Of a DNA stretch of 64,000 nt, positions 16,092-24,328 are shown piece by piece. Within the stretch, counting starts at the first letter, position 1. Every line of letters starts with the position of its first letter. The DNA lies in assembly GCA_965149945.1 (NCBI GenBank), contig CBCTTQ010000003.1, positions 34,574 to 98,573 on the forward strand, in the 5' to 3' direction. Below the pieces are notes generated by a model, which was not told the origin of the DNA, made no database searches, and saw only the letters and a program-made list of their open reading frames with translations. Source of the stretch: JAHZFN01 sp965149945 (lineage in GTDB: Bacteria; Bacillota; Dehalobacteriia; UBA4068; UBA4997). The position numbers and the translations under genes were made by a program.

Positions 16092-16775
16092 ATGTTAGGC
16101 ACACTGGTCAATTGCGGCGCCATTGCCGCGGGAACATTCATCGGTCTGCTCCTGCATAAAGGACTGCCGGAAAAAATCAAACAAACGGTAATGATGGGCG
16201 TTGCCCTTTGCGTGTTGTACATCGGCATCAGCAGCAGCCTGGACGGCGAAAACGCCATTGTCGCCATTATCTCTGTTGCCGTAGGCGGCGTCATCGGCTG
16301 CCTATTGGATCTGGACGGCAGGTTGAACCGCCTGGGAGATTGGATTGAGCAAAAATGCAAACCCGCAAACGGCGGCACAAGCACCGTTTCTGAAGCCTTT
16401 GTCTCCAGCAGCGTCCTTTTTTGCGTCGGCTCGATGGCTATTGTGGGTTCCCTCCAAAGCGGTCTGGCGGGCAATCACGAAATACTGTTCACCAAAAGCA
16501 TTCTGGACGGCATTTATTCCGTTATTATTACTTCCACCCTGGGATTCGGCGTGATTTTTTCCGTAGCGGCGGTTTTTCTCTATCAAGGCGCCATCACCAT
16601 GCTGGCGCAATGGGTCGCTCCCTATTTGAGCGACACTGTCGTGGCAGACATGACCTGCGCCGGGTCTATTCTTATCATCGCGCTGGCTCTGAATCTGTTA
16701 AAATTAACGGATATCAAAGTAGCGAATTTTTTACCCGCCATCTTTTTACCCATTTTTTTAACGCCCTTTTTCTAA
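16092..16775 (+). CDS. DUF554 family integral membrane protein (YdfK/YqgA-like)
   Basis: A 227-residue protein with about six or seven hydrophobic segments and the DUF554 features: LGTLVNCGAIAAGTFIGLL at the N-terminus, GEN and a glycine-rich GGVIGCLLDLD segment, FCVGSMAIVGSLQSGL, and SGxTLGFG-like repeats. The function of the family is not established; it may be a small-molecule transporter. I start at the ATG at 16092, after GAGGTG, since the upstream in-frame 30 codons overlap the promoter and look non-coding. It stands alone and ends before a terminator. Confidence 0.85.
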   Translation: MLGTLVNCGAIAAGTFIGLLLHKGLPEKIKQTVMMGVALCVLYIGISSSLDGENAIVAIISVAVGGVIGCLLDLDGRLNRLGDWIEQKCKPANGGTSTVSEAFVSSSVLFCVGSMAIVGSLQSGLAGNHEILFTKSILDGIYSVIITSTLGFGVIFSVAAVFLYQGAITMLAQWVAPYLSDTVVADMTCAGSILIIALALNLLKLTDIKVANFLPAIFLPIFLTPFF

Positions 16776-16833
16776 AATCTCATGGAATATGTTTTTGATA
16801 AATTCTTTCGAAATAGTTTTTTGATATTTTTCG

Positions 16834-16873
16834 AAAAAAAGTCTCCCGGCCTTGTCCGCGGGAGACTTTTTTT
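16834..16873. terminator. Bidirectional intrinsic terminator
   Basis: AGTCTCCCG pairs with CGGGAGACT around a short loop, with an A-run before and seven T after. It can end the plus-strand DUF554 transcript, and also the minus-strand WYL regulator transcript 130 bases further on. Confidence 0.85.
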
Positions 16874-17004
16874 GCTCGGCAAAGCCGATTTTCTTTTACG
16901 CGGCGCGGCAAAGATTTTTTTTCCGCTTCGCGCGAGATCTCTTTTCGTCACGCGGCGCCGATTTCCGTAGCGAACGCCGCCCTTGTTTTTACACGCTTAG
17001 CCGT

Positions 17005-18015
17005 TCACTGAGAGGCATGCTTATCCAACACGTTCCGCGCCTGCTCCGCGACCTTATGCCGTACCCAAAGAGGATCCGTCACCTGAATTTGGCCGCTGAA
17101 TCCCATCAGCCACCCCAAAAAGCGAGGACTGACCACAACCCGAACCACGGCACAAAAATGTTCCTTATCCATAGGCGAAAGGAAAACTTCCTGACCGAAG
17201 CGATCTACGATCACCCCCACCAGGTGATTTCCGCAAACCATGCGCACCGTTTCTTCCTTGCCCGTGAACATACCGAAAAATTTCTTTTCGTAAACAGCCA
17301 TATCCAAACGGTCAAATTTTCCCTGACCCTGCCGCGGCGCGGCTTCCACTTCCAGATTCACAATCTTATCCACACGAAAATGTTTGATGCTGTCGACCTG
17401 CTCATCGTAGGCCAGCAGATAATAATTCTCATCATTCCAAGTCAAAGCCCACGGGCTGACCAAATAACGGCTGCCGTCTTTGCGCAAACGGCGCGTCAGT
17501 TTTTTGCCGCCGTGAAAATCCAACGCCCATTCCTCATAGGCAAAGGAAATCTTACGATTGGATGAAATAGCGTCGTGCAACATATCGATATTATAATAAA
17601 TGCTTTCGTTTTCCGCCTTAATGCGATTGGTGACATACACCTGCCGCTGCAACTGCCGCGCCTCATAGACACTGGCAAAAGCCTCCACTTTTTTGATCAA
17701 TTCATTTGATTTTTTATAAGTAATAAATTTGGAGCACTGAATGGCGTCCACCAACAACTTCAACTCCGGCAGCTGAAAGCGACGGTTAGCGATATAATAT
17801 GCCGCCTTTTTACCCCTCCTCATCTCTACATCCACTCCGTATTCCTGCAAAGCCGCGATATCATCATATACACTTTTCCGTTCGGCGGAGACGCCATATT
17901 TGGCTAATTCCGCAATCATTTCCTGCATAGTGACGGCATGTTCGTCATCGGTTTTTTCCAAAAGGATTTGCAGCAAATACAAAATTTTCAGTTTTTGCTT
18001 GGGACTTTTGGCCAT
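17005..18015 (-). CDS. WYL-domain transcriptional regulator (DeoR-type HTH)
   Basis: The 336-residue protein has an N-terminal winged helix (residues about 1-70; MQEMIAELAKYGVSAERKSVYDDIAAL) and a WYL sensor domain (about 140-230; ISFAYEEW, YLVSPWALTWNDENYYLLAYD, IKHFRVDKI). The C-terminal WCX-like region ends in HKVAEQARNVLD. Such regulators bind nucleic-acid or nucleotide-like ligands. Its target cannot be named; it is divergent from the terC riboswitch region, and neighbours are metabolic and membrane genes. The ATG lies after a GGGGGAGA purine run. Confidence 0.9.
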   Translation of the reverse strand: MAKSPKQKLKILYLLQILLEKTDDEHAVTMQEMIAELAKYGVSAERKSVYDDIAALQEYGVDVEMRRGKKAAYYIANRRFQLPELKLLVDAIQCSKFITYKKSNELIKKVEAFASVYEARQLQRQVYVTNRIKAENESIYYNIDMLHDAISSNRKISFAYEEWALDFHGGKKLTRRLRKDGSRYLVSPWALTWNDENYYLLAYDEQVDSIKHFRVDKIVNLEVEAAPRQGQGKFDRLDMAVYEKKFFGMFTGKEETVRMVCGNHLVGVIVDRFGQEVFLSPMDKEHFCAVVRVVVSPRFLGWLMGFSGQIQVTDPLWVRHKVAEQARNVLDKHASQ

Positions 18016-18112
18016 TTTACGTCTCCCCCTTCCCTAATCGTAACATAACAACCATATCCTTTTCCCATCCTGTTTTCTGTTCGCGCGAAAATTTTCAACA
18101 GCTGTTTTCTAT

Positions 18113-18140
18113 ATTATATAGTACACGATATACTGTCCAA
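18113..18140 (-). promoter_or_regulatory. Candidate promoter of the WYL regulator gene
   Basis: On the minus strand, a perfect TATAAT (18113-18118) has TTGGAC (18135-18140) 16 bases upstream. The leader would be about 90 bases. Confidence 0.5.
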
Positions 18141-18185
18141 TAAACAGGATTTTTCGTAAACTTTATGAAAAAAATTTTCGGGACG

Positions 18186-18214
18186 TTGACAAATAGAAGC
18201 AAATATGCGATAAT
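18186..18214 (+). promoter_or_regulatory. Promoter of the riboswitch-terC transcript
   Basis: TTGACA (18186-18191) and GATAAT (18209-18214) are 17 bases apart. The predicted start near 18221 lies just before the riboswitch. Confidence 0.75.
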
Positions 18215-18226
18215 AACGATGATAAG

Positions 18227-18318
18227 TATAAGGGGAGTAGCTTAAAAGCAATGCTGTCAACAGCCGATTTTTTAAATCTGGCAGTATTCTCCGTCGTTGG
18301 AAAGCAAGACCTTGTTAT
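18227..18318 (+). ncRNA. yybP-ykoY (manganese) riboswitch upstream of terC
   Basis: The conserved yybP-ykoY core is visible: AAGGGGAGTAGC at 18230-18241, GTCAACAG and the CCGTCGTTGG segment, and the closing GCAAGACCTT at 18304-18313. AAGG at the 5' side can pair with CCTT at the 3' side to form P1. The same CCTT is used by the terminator that follows, so P1 and terminator formation exclude one another. Mn2+ binding would stabilise P1 and let transcription read into terC, a known target of this class. Exact ends are approximate. Confidence 0.88.
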
Positions 18319-18342
18319 TTGAAAAAATACCAAGGTCTTTTT
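18306..18342 (+). terminator. Riboswitch-controlled terminator before terC
   Basis: AAGACCTTG (18306-18314) pairs with CAAGGTCTT (18331-18339), followed by a T-run. The left arm overlaps the 3' P1 strand of the riboswitch, giving a transcription-attenuation switch. Confidence 0.85.
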
Positions 18343-18407
18343 GATTGTCCGGAATTCTCCGCACAACCAAATAAAAAAGTTCAATCGGTAATCAGAATGG
18401 AGGTTTC

Positions 18408-19379
18408 TTGTTCACCATGGATCACGTAGTAAGACATTCCCTGAAATGGGTGGGCTTCTGGTTCCTGCTGGCCATGTGCTGCTGCGGCGGTATTTATCTG
18501 GCCCTGGGACAAGACTATGCCCTGCAATTTTTGGGAGGATACTTGATTGAATACAGCCTGAGTATGGACAATCTCTTTGTGTTCATGACCATTTTCCTCT
18601 CCTTTAATGTACCGGTGGAATATCAGCACCGCTGTCTGGCCTACGGTATTGCCGGCGCTATTGTGATGCGTTTCATCTTCATCCTGCTGGGGGTCTCTAT
18701 CGTCAGCAGTTTTGAATGGGTACTGTATATTTTCGGTTTTGTGCTGATCATCAGCGGTCTGAAAATGTTCAAAGGCGATGAACACGATGATAAAGATTTG
18801 CACGATAGCCGCGTGCTGAAAGTGATGCGGAAAATCATCCCCGTCACCGACCATTTCGACGGGCACAACTTCTTCACCAAAGTAAACGGTAAACGCTACG
18901 CCACCCCGTTATTGGCGGTTTTGCTGGTCATTGAGTCTTCGGATATTCTGTTCGCCATCGACTCCGTACCGGCGGCCTTCTCCATTTCCACCAATTTATT
19001 TGTTATTTATACCTCGAACATCTTCGCTATTCTGGGGTTGCGGCAGTTGTATTTTGTTCTGGAACACCTGCAGGAACGTTTTCAATATGTCAAATACGGC
19101 GTCGCCACTATCCTGACCTTCACCGGGGTGAAACTGGCATTGCTGATCGTCCATGTGGAAATTCCCATCCTCATGTCCATCGGCATCATCTTCGGCGTAT
19201 TGGTGCTAAGCATCTTGCTCTCTATTCTACTCACCAAAAACAAACCCGTCCAACCCAGCACCCGCAAAACATTGGCACAGGCACATCGGGAAGCGAAAGA
19301 AAAAGCGGCGCTGGAAAAGGGTTCGGCGACACAGGCAGCCGCAGCGCAACCTTCCAAACAACCACAGCCAAAACCCTAA
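18408..19379 (+). CDS. TerC family membrane protein (probable manganese exporter)
   Basis: The 323-residue protein has about nine membrane segments and the TerC motifs EYSLSMDNLFVFM (first metal-site motif) and VIESSDILFAIDSVPA (second). It also has an Ala/Gln/Lys-rich cytosolic tail of about 60 residues. TerC proteins are linked to Mn2+ efflux and metal loading of exported proteins, and the yybP-ykoY riboswitch in front fits a Mn role. The start is uncertain: GGAGG is four bases before a TTG (18408) but 13 before the ATG at 18417. It is monocistronic. Confidence 0.9.
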   Translation: MFTMDHVVRHSLKWVGFWFLLAMCCCGGIYLALGQDYALQFLGGYLIEYSLSMDNLFVFMTIFLSFNVPVEYQHRCLAYGIAGAIVMRFIFILLGVSIVSSFEWVLYIFGFVLIISGLKMFKGDEHDDKDLHDSRVLKVMRKIIPVTDHFDGHNFFTKVNGKRYATPLLAVLLVIESSDILFAIDSVPAAFSISTNLFVIYTSNIFAILGLRQLYFVLEHLQERFQYVKYGVATILTFTGVKLALLIVHVEIPILMSIGIIFGVLVLSILLSILLTKNKPVQPSTRKTLAQAHREAKEKAALEKGSATQAAAAQPSKQPQPKP

Positions 19380-19394
19380 TCACTGTGATTTTTC

Positions 19395-19424
19395 GACTCC
19401 ACTTTTTTAGTGGAGTCTTTTTTT
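19395..19424 (+). terminator. Intrinsic terminator of terC
   Basis: GACTCCACT pairs with AGTGGAGTC and is followed by seven T, 15 bases after the terC stop. Confidence 0.9.
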
Positions 19425-19554
19425 CGGCAATTCCTCCTGAGTCTCACCGCGCTGAAGCGCCTGCCCCGCTCTCAAAGAAATACTCCCCTATTTTTGCCGT
19501 GGTTGCCTCCCGCCCTTGCCCCAAGAGTAAAGGGATCTGAAAATTCTTTTCTAT

Positions 19555-19590
19555 AAAAAACCCTCTTTCCCGAAAGGAAAGAGGGTTTTT
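19555..19590. terminator. Terminator of the ybaK-GNAT unit
   Basis: ACCCTCTTTCC pairs with GGAAAGAGGGT, flanked by A- and T-runs, 35 bases past the stop of the minus-strand acetyltransferase gene. Confidence 0.85.
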
Positions 19591-19625
19591 ATAGATCAAA
19601 CAGCGACAACTGATTTTGACAATTT

Positions 19626-20072
19626 TTATTGAAAATCCTTGATCATCTGTACATAATTTAAACGCTGGTAGCCCAGATTTTCATAAAGACGCAAAGCGCC
19701 TTCGTTGCCGGGTTCCACTTCCATGCGGATTCGTACCACTTCGTCCTGATAAGTTTCTTCCAAAAAGCGGAAAAACTGACGACCGATACCCTGACCACGA
19801 TACGCTTCATCCACATAAGCCTCTTCAATCCAGAGACAAATGCCGCCGGCCTCTGAAGAATAGTTTCTGGTAAGAAAGCTGTACCCGACAATTTTTCCGT
19901 CCTGCTCAAAAATATAGCCTTCTGCCAAAGGGCTGTCAGATACCATAATCTCGAAATTTTTGTCCATATACTCTTCCGGCACATCATGCAATACCGCCGG
20001 AGAAGAGAAAAACTTTCTGTTCATCATCAAAAAATCCGTTTTGTCGGAAAGCATTACTTTTCTAAAATTCAT
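19626..20072 (-). CDS. GNAT family N-acetyltransferase
   Basis: A 148-residue GNAT domain protein. Acetyl-CoA binding motif A is visible as VDEAYRGQGIGRQFFRFLEE, preceded by the beta strand AGGICLWIEEAYV and followed by GALRLYENLGYQ (motif B). The substrate is unknown. I start at the ATG at 20072 because AGGAGA lies six bases upstream; an ATG 33 bases earlier would overlap the ybaK stop codon and has no binding site. It is likely co-transcribed with ybaK. Confidence 0.88.
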   Translation of the reverse strand: MNFRKVMLSDKTDFLMMNRKFFSSPAVLHDVPEEYMDKNFEIMVSDSPLAEGYIFEQDGKIVGYSFLTRNYSSEAGGICLWIEEAYVDEAYRGQGIGRQFFRFLEETYQDEVVRIRMEVEPGNEGALRLYENLGYQRLNYVQMIKDFQ

Positions 20073-20101
20073 TTTTGTCTCCTGTTCTGTTTTCAACATC
20101 T

Positions 20102-20590
20102 TCACTTAACCGCATTCGTTTCCTGCCAGCCTTTGCACACATCTACCCAATCCAGGCTGTTGGCGTATTGTTCCAGCTGCGGACAAGTCAGCTCAATGGC
20201 GGAATTCCCGCTGCCGCAGGCAGGAAACACCGTCTCAAAACGGCGCAGAGAAATATCCAAATACACCGGAATGGCAGGGTCAATGGCAAAAGGGCAAACA
20301 CCGCCCACAGAATGACCGATCAAAGTATCAACTTCCTCAGCGGACAACATTCGTGCCTTCATCCCAAAGCGGCTTTTAAACTTTTTATTATCGATTTTGG
20401 CGTCTCCCGCCATCACCACAATCAAACAGCCGTCCTCCCGACGAAAAGAAAGGGTTTTGGCAATGCGCGCCGGAACACAACCCAGCGCCTCCGCAGCCAA
20501 CTCCACCGTAGCGCTGCTGGAATCAAACTCCAGCACCTGATCCTCCATATGAAACTGCCGAAAGTACTCCTTCACTTTTTCGATTGCCAC
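20102..20590 (-). CDS. YbaK/EbsC-type aminoacyl-tRNA deacylase domain protein
   Basis: The 162-residue protein is a single YbaK/ProX editing domain: ELAAEALGCVPARIAKTLSFR (with the catalytic-type Lys), VVMAGDAKIDNKKFK and GHSVGGVCPFAID. The family hydrolyses mischarged aminoacyl-tRNAs such as Cys-tRNA-Pro or Ala-tRNA-Pro in the cytosol. Which tRNA this copy edits cannot be told. It heads a two-gene unit with the GNAT gene, with a promoter 75-100 bases upstream. Confidence 0.9.
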   Translation of the reverse strand: MAIEKVKEYFRQFHMEDQVLEFDSSSATVELAAEALGCVPARIAKTLSFRREDGCLIVVMAGDAKIDNKKFKSRFGMKARMLSAEEVDTLIGHSVGGVCPFAIDPAIPVYLDISLRRFETVFPACGSGNSAIELTCPQLEQYANSLDWVDVCKGWQETNAVK

Positions 20591-20663
20591 TGTTTTTCCT
20601 CCATTACAGGTAAATTTGTACGGACAACACCATTATTATCCGTGCAATATCACATACCCTACC

Positions 20664-20691
20664 ATTATATCACATATTTACAGGAAAACAA
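20664..20691 (-). promoter_or_regulatory. Candidate promoter of the ybaK-like gene
   Basis: On the minus strand, a perfect TATAAT (20664-20669) has TTGTTT (20686-20691) 16 bases upstream. Confidence 0.5.
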
Positions 20692-20869
20692 CCTTTTTTT
20701 CTTTTCCGATTTTTTACCTTTTTTACCTTGAACGGCGGCTTTCCTGCTCAATCCAATTCAAACAAAGCAAAACAATGCTCCCGGTCAACAAAAAGATTCC
20801 CACGGCACATGCCTCCCGCTGTTTTTTCTTGAATTATAGCAGAATACCTGTCCTTTAAAAGGGTCTTTA

Positions 20870-22201
20870 TCAAGTTGACGCTTCCTTTTCCGTTGTTTCG
20901 GATTTCCCCAACAAATGATTGATAAATTGCTGCGCGGTACGACCGGAAATACCTCCATGGCGCATTTCCCATTGATCGGCCGCCAGCCAAAGCGCCTTTC
21001 CCGACAGCTTAACAGCAGGCTGGCGCGCGGCTAATGCCGACACAATCTCATGATATTCCTTGCGGTTGGGACTGCCGTAATTGATGGTCACCCCAAAGCG
21101 ATCCACCAAGGATAATTTTTCTTCCATGGTATCGGAGCGGTGTACCTCACCCACTTTTTCCATGTCCTCGCGGTCCCCCCAGGTTTCTTTGATCAAATGG
21201 CGGCGGTTACTGGTAGCATAAATCAGCACATTGTCAGGACGGCTTTCCACACCGCCTTCGATAACCGCTTTCAGAAACTTATATTCCACCTCATACTCCT
21301 CAAAAGAAAGATCATCCATATAAATAATGAAACGATAGTTACGGTTTTTGATTCCGGCAATGATGTCAGAAAGATTGCGAAATTGATGCTTGTAAATTTC
21401 AATCATACGCAACCCTCGATCATAATATTCATTGACGATGGCTTTCATGCTGGTAGATTTACCGGTACCGCTGTCTCCATACAGCAACACATTGTTAGCC
21501 ACACAGCCGTTGACAAAGGCTTCGGTGTTTTCCCGCAGTTGTTGTTTTTGCCGCTCATATCCTACCAAATCCGCCAACATGACCTTATCCATGTTATTGA
21601 TCGGACAAAATTCCACCCCGTTTTCCCGCGGCTTGATGCGAAAAACCCGATTCAACCCGAACATCCCCACACCGTAATCCCGATAGAAATCAGTAACAAT
21701 TGTAAAAACAGCCTGTTCATCGGGCGCCTGTTCGATTTCCCGACTGAGACGACGCACCTGTTCGCTGACATTCCGATTATACATGCGTTCTTTTTTAGCA
21801 ATAGCCTGATAATGAGAAATCACTGAAAAACAATCAATGCTTAAATCCTGCTCAATGGGACGAAAATCGAAATCGAACAATTTTTTAAAAATCCGAAAAT
21901 CCTTTTTGGCAAAAGCATTAACAGTGCCATTGCCGGCGCCTATCTTCTCACAGGTTAAACTAAAGGAATTTTCATTAGTAATCAGCAAAAAAGTCAGATA
22001 ATTATGCCACAGATTTTCATCAAAACCAAAATCCGTTGCCAAATCCAGCAGACGTTTCATCTGTCGATAAATTCGCTTCACCAAATCCGCTTTTTGAGCG
22101 GTTTCATTATCCCAATCCTGAAAGATTTCCGACAACCGCATCAAAATGCTGTCTTCCCCCACATTGCTGTATAACAGCAACTTCGCGATATCCTGATACA
22201 T
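20870..22201 (-). CDS. DUF815 family AAA-type ATPase
   Basis: The 443-residue protein has a helical N-terminal half (about 1-200) and a C-terminal AAA-like domain. Walker A is GDSGTGKS (242-249), Walker B is FIIYMDDLSFEE, and NVLIYATSNRRHL resembles a sensor 1 segment. This is the DUF815 architecture common in Clostridia; the molecular role is not established. GGAGAG lies just before the ATG. It follows rsmE on the same strand after 53 bases. Confidence 0.88.
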   Translation of the reverse strand: MYQDIAKLLLYSNVGEDSILMRLSEIFQDWDNETAQKADLVKRIYRQMKRLLDLATDFGFDENLWHNYLTFLLITNENSFSLTCEKIGAGNGTVNAFAKKDFRIFKKLFDFDFRPIEQDLSIDCFSVISHYQAIAKKERMYNRNVSEQVRRLSREIEQAPDEQAVFTIVTDFYRDYGVGMFGLNRVFRIKPRENGVEFCPINNMDKVMLADLVGYERQKQQLRENTEAFVNGCVANNVLLYGDSGTGKSTSMKAIVNEYYDRGLRMIEIYKHQFRNLSDIIAGIKNRNYRFIIYMDDLSFEEYEVEYKFLKAVIEGGVESRPDNVLIYATSNRRHLIKETWGDREDMEKVGEVHRSDTMEEKLSLVDRFGVTINYGSPNRKEYHEIVSALAARQPAVKLSGKALWLAADQWEMRHGGISGRTAQQFINHLLGKSETTEKEAST

Positions 22202-22254
22202 AATACTCTCCTCCGTATTCTTGTCCGAGTTTTACTTCCGACCGTTTTTCCAAT

Positions 22255-22986
22255 CTAACCCAAATCCCCCCAGCGGTGCATCACAATAGCCACCACAGAG
22301 ATAGCGGCGGTTTCTGTCCGCAAAATCCGCCGCCCCAAGGTTACTACTTGAGCGCCGCGGGCACGCGCCCGCGCCACCTCTTCTCGCGTCAGACCGCCTT
22401 CCGGACCAATCATTACCGCGGCGACGGCAGGCGCTTCCGCTGACAATACACTCCCCAACGTCTTTTCTTCCGCCTCTTCCCAAGGCAAAATCAAAGAAGC
22501 GCCGGGCGGCAGACAATCCAATGCTTCCGCCGGCGCGGCGACAGGCAGAATCTCCGGAACCTGCTGCCGTCCGCACTGTTTGGCGGCGGATTCGGCGATT
22601 TTCTGCCAGCGCTTTTGCTTTTCCAGCGCCTTTTCTCCTGTCAGACGTACCACACAGCGGCTGAACATCACCGGGATGATGGCTTTCACACCCAGTTCCA
22701 CAGCCTTTTGAATCACCAAATCCATCCGTTCGCCTTTGGCGATGCCCTGAAGCAGATACAACTCCAGCGGAGCTTCGCTGTATTCTTCCACCTGCCGCAA
22801 CAGGCGCACTGTGACAGTCCGTTGAACCTCGATCACCAAAGCCACAAAAACCCGACCGTCACAGACAATTTCCAACTCGTCACCCACTCGTCCCCGCAAA
22901 ACATGGGCAAAATGCTTGCTGTCCGTCTCTTTCAACGTCAGCTGATCACCCACTTGACAGGAACCTTCTATAAAAAACCTGCGCAT
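22255..22986 (-). CDS. rsmE: 16S rRNA m3U1498 methyltransferase RsmE
   Basis: The 243-residue protein has an N-terminal PUA-like domain (MRRFFIEG, HFAHVLRGRVGDELEIVCDGR) and a SPOUT methyltransferase domain. The SPOUT domain carries LLQGIAKGERMDLVIQKAVELGV and the trefoil-knot SAM loop MIGPEGGLTREEV, followed by LGRRILRTETA. It methylates N3 of U1498 in 16S rRNA. I start at the ATG at 22986 (AGGAAGG six bases upstream) instead of a start 19 codons earlier that overlaps the promoter. Confidence 0.94.
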   Translation of the reverse strand: MRRFFIEGSCQVGDQLTLKETDSKHFAHVLRGRVGDELEIVCDGRVFVALVIEVQRTVTVRLLRQVEEYSEAPLELYLLQGIAKGERMDLVIQKAVELGVKAIIPVMFSRCVVRLTGEKALEKQKRWQKIAESAAKQCGRQQVPEILPVAAPAEALDCLPPGASLILPWEEAEEKTLGSVLSAEAPAVAAVMIGPEGGLTREEVARARARGAQVVTLGRRILRTETAAISVVAIVMHRWGDLG

Positions 22987-23038
22987 ACATTTCCTTCCTT
23001 TCGCAGAACCACCCCAAAGGCACTTTTCGTATGGCTCT

Positions 23039-23067
23039 ATCATAGCACAAGAGCCTTTTTTTGTAAA
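23039..23067 (-). promoter_or_regulatory. Promoter of rsmE
   Basis: On the minus strand, TTTACA (23062-23067) and TATGAT (23039-23044) are 17 bases apart, about 50 bases before the rsmE ATG. Confidence 0.65.
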
Positions 23068-23078
23068 TCAAGTTCAAT

Positions 23079-23111
23079 AAAAAGAACGGCCGCCAAGCGT
23101 CCGTTCTTTTT
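23079..23111. terminator. Terminator after ctpA
   Basis: AAAAAGAACGG (23079-23089) pairs with CCGTTCTTTTT (23101-23111). It lies 26 bases past the ctpA stop on the minus strand, and separates this group from rsmE. Confidence 0.8.
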
Positions 23112-23136
23112 GATTATTCAATGGAATTCCACGTCC

Positions 23137-24279
23137 TTAGGACGCCGCCAACTGCCGCTCCATTTCTTCCATCGCGGCAGTTAACTGCGGATCTTCCTCA
23201 GGATCCATCAGATAAGAGGCAAAGACGGCAGTTCCTTCCGGTTGTTCGCAAACGATATCCGGCGTAATACCCACGTCCTGCACTTCGTGTCCGTCCGCCG
23301 TCAAATAACGGGCGAAAGTATAACGCAGACCGGCGCCACTGTCCAGCGAAACAATGCTCTGAACAATCCCCTTGCCGAAAGAAAGCGTTCCCATCAGGGT
23401 TCCCGCCTCATTATCCTGAATCGCCCCTAAAAGCAATTCGGAAGCGGAAGCACTGTTGCCGTTTTGCAAAGTCACCAAAGGAATATCGTAGCGTTCTTTT
23501 TCACCGTAATAGCTGTAAACGCCGTCGGTCTTTACCATATACATCAAATTGGCGTCTTCGTCTGTCAGATAATCGGCAATGCTCAAAGCGGAAGTCACCT
23601 CGCCGCCGCCGTTATCTCGCAAATCCAAAATCAATCCCTTCATGCCTTCTTCCAGCAACGCTTCATACGCATCAGAAAACTGCTCGTCGGTCAGCATATT
23701 AAAACTGCTGATTTTAATAAGACCGACGCCCGATTCCGCCGAAAGCATTTTATAATCTACCGTCGGGTATTCCACATCACTGACAACCACTGTAAAATCC
23801 AACTCACCCTCATCGGGACGGAAAACCGTCAACTCAAAGGAAGTTCCTACTTCCGCTGTTTTAAACATACTGCTCAGCGACTCGCTCGTCTCCTGCGTGA
23901 CATCTTCCCCGTTGACCCGCAAAATCTGATCCCCGGGTCGTAATCCCGCCTCATAGGCCGAACTGTCCTTGATAGCGGAAAGAATCGTCACCCGACCGTT
24001 TTCCTGATTTTCGTAAATATACACACCAATGCCGATATAACTGCCGGTGATATTATCCATCAGCGCGGTGAATTCTTCCGCTGTATAATATACCGCATAG
24101 TGGTCGCGGTATTCTTCGCTGATTTCATCAATTCTGACCGCAGACCGTTCCGCCAAACTCACCGCGTCCACAGTCCCGTTGGCTTCCGGTAAAGGAGCTG
24201 TTTCACCGCAGCCTCCAAGCCCCAGAGCCAAAAGAAGCAACGCGGGCAAAAGAATTTTTTTGATATGTTTAATATTCAT
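23137..24279 (-). CDS. S41 family C-terminal processing peptidase, lipoprotein
   Basis: The 380-residue protein begins with a lipoprotein signal whose lipobox is LGGC (Cys24). It then has a PDZ domain (YIGIGVYI ... AGLRPGDQILRVNGEDV) and the S41 protease core (GLILDLRDNGGGEV, nucleophile Ser in GNSASASE, catalytic Lys in FGKG). It probably cleaves exported or wall-associated proteins outside the membrane. The position after ftsE-ftsX and an M23 gene is a conserved Bacillota layout. The ATG at 24279 has GGGGAG only two bases upstream, so the start is uncertain; a TTG four codons earlier is the alternative. Confidence 0.9.
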   Translation of the reverse strand: MNIKHIKKILLPALLLLALGLGGCGETAPLPEANGTVDAVSLAERSAVRIDEISEEYRDHYAVYYTAEEFTALMDNITGSYIGIGVYIYENQENGRVTILSAIKDSSAYEAGLRPGDQILRVNGEDVTQETSESLSSMFKTAEVGTSFELTVFRPDEGELDFTVVVSDVEYPTVDYKMLSAESGVGLIKISSFNMLTDEQFSDAYEALLEEGMKGLILDLRDNGGGEVTSALSIADYLTDEDANLMYMVKTDGVYSYYGEKERYDIPLVTLQNGNSASASELLLGAIQDNEAGTLMGTLSFGKGIVQSIVSLDSGAGLRYTFARYLTADGHEVQDVGITPDIVCEQPEGTAVFASYLMDPEEDPQLTAAMEEMERQLAAS

Positions 24280-24328
24280 CACTCCCCGCAATCAACTAAT
24301 ATGTAGATTTCGGGGTCTTATGTCTGTC

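Noticed and set aside
20102..20105. GNAT start at 20105 overlapping the ybaK-like stop
   Set aside because: An ATG at 20072 has a good AGGAGA site six bases upstream and matches the length of the family better.
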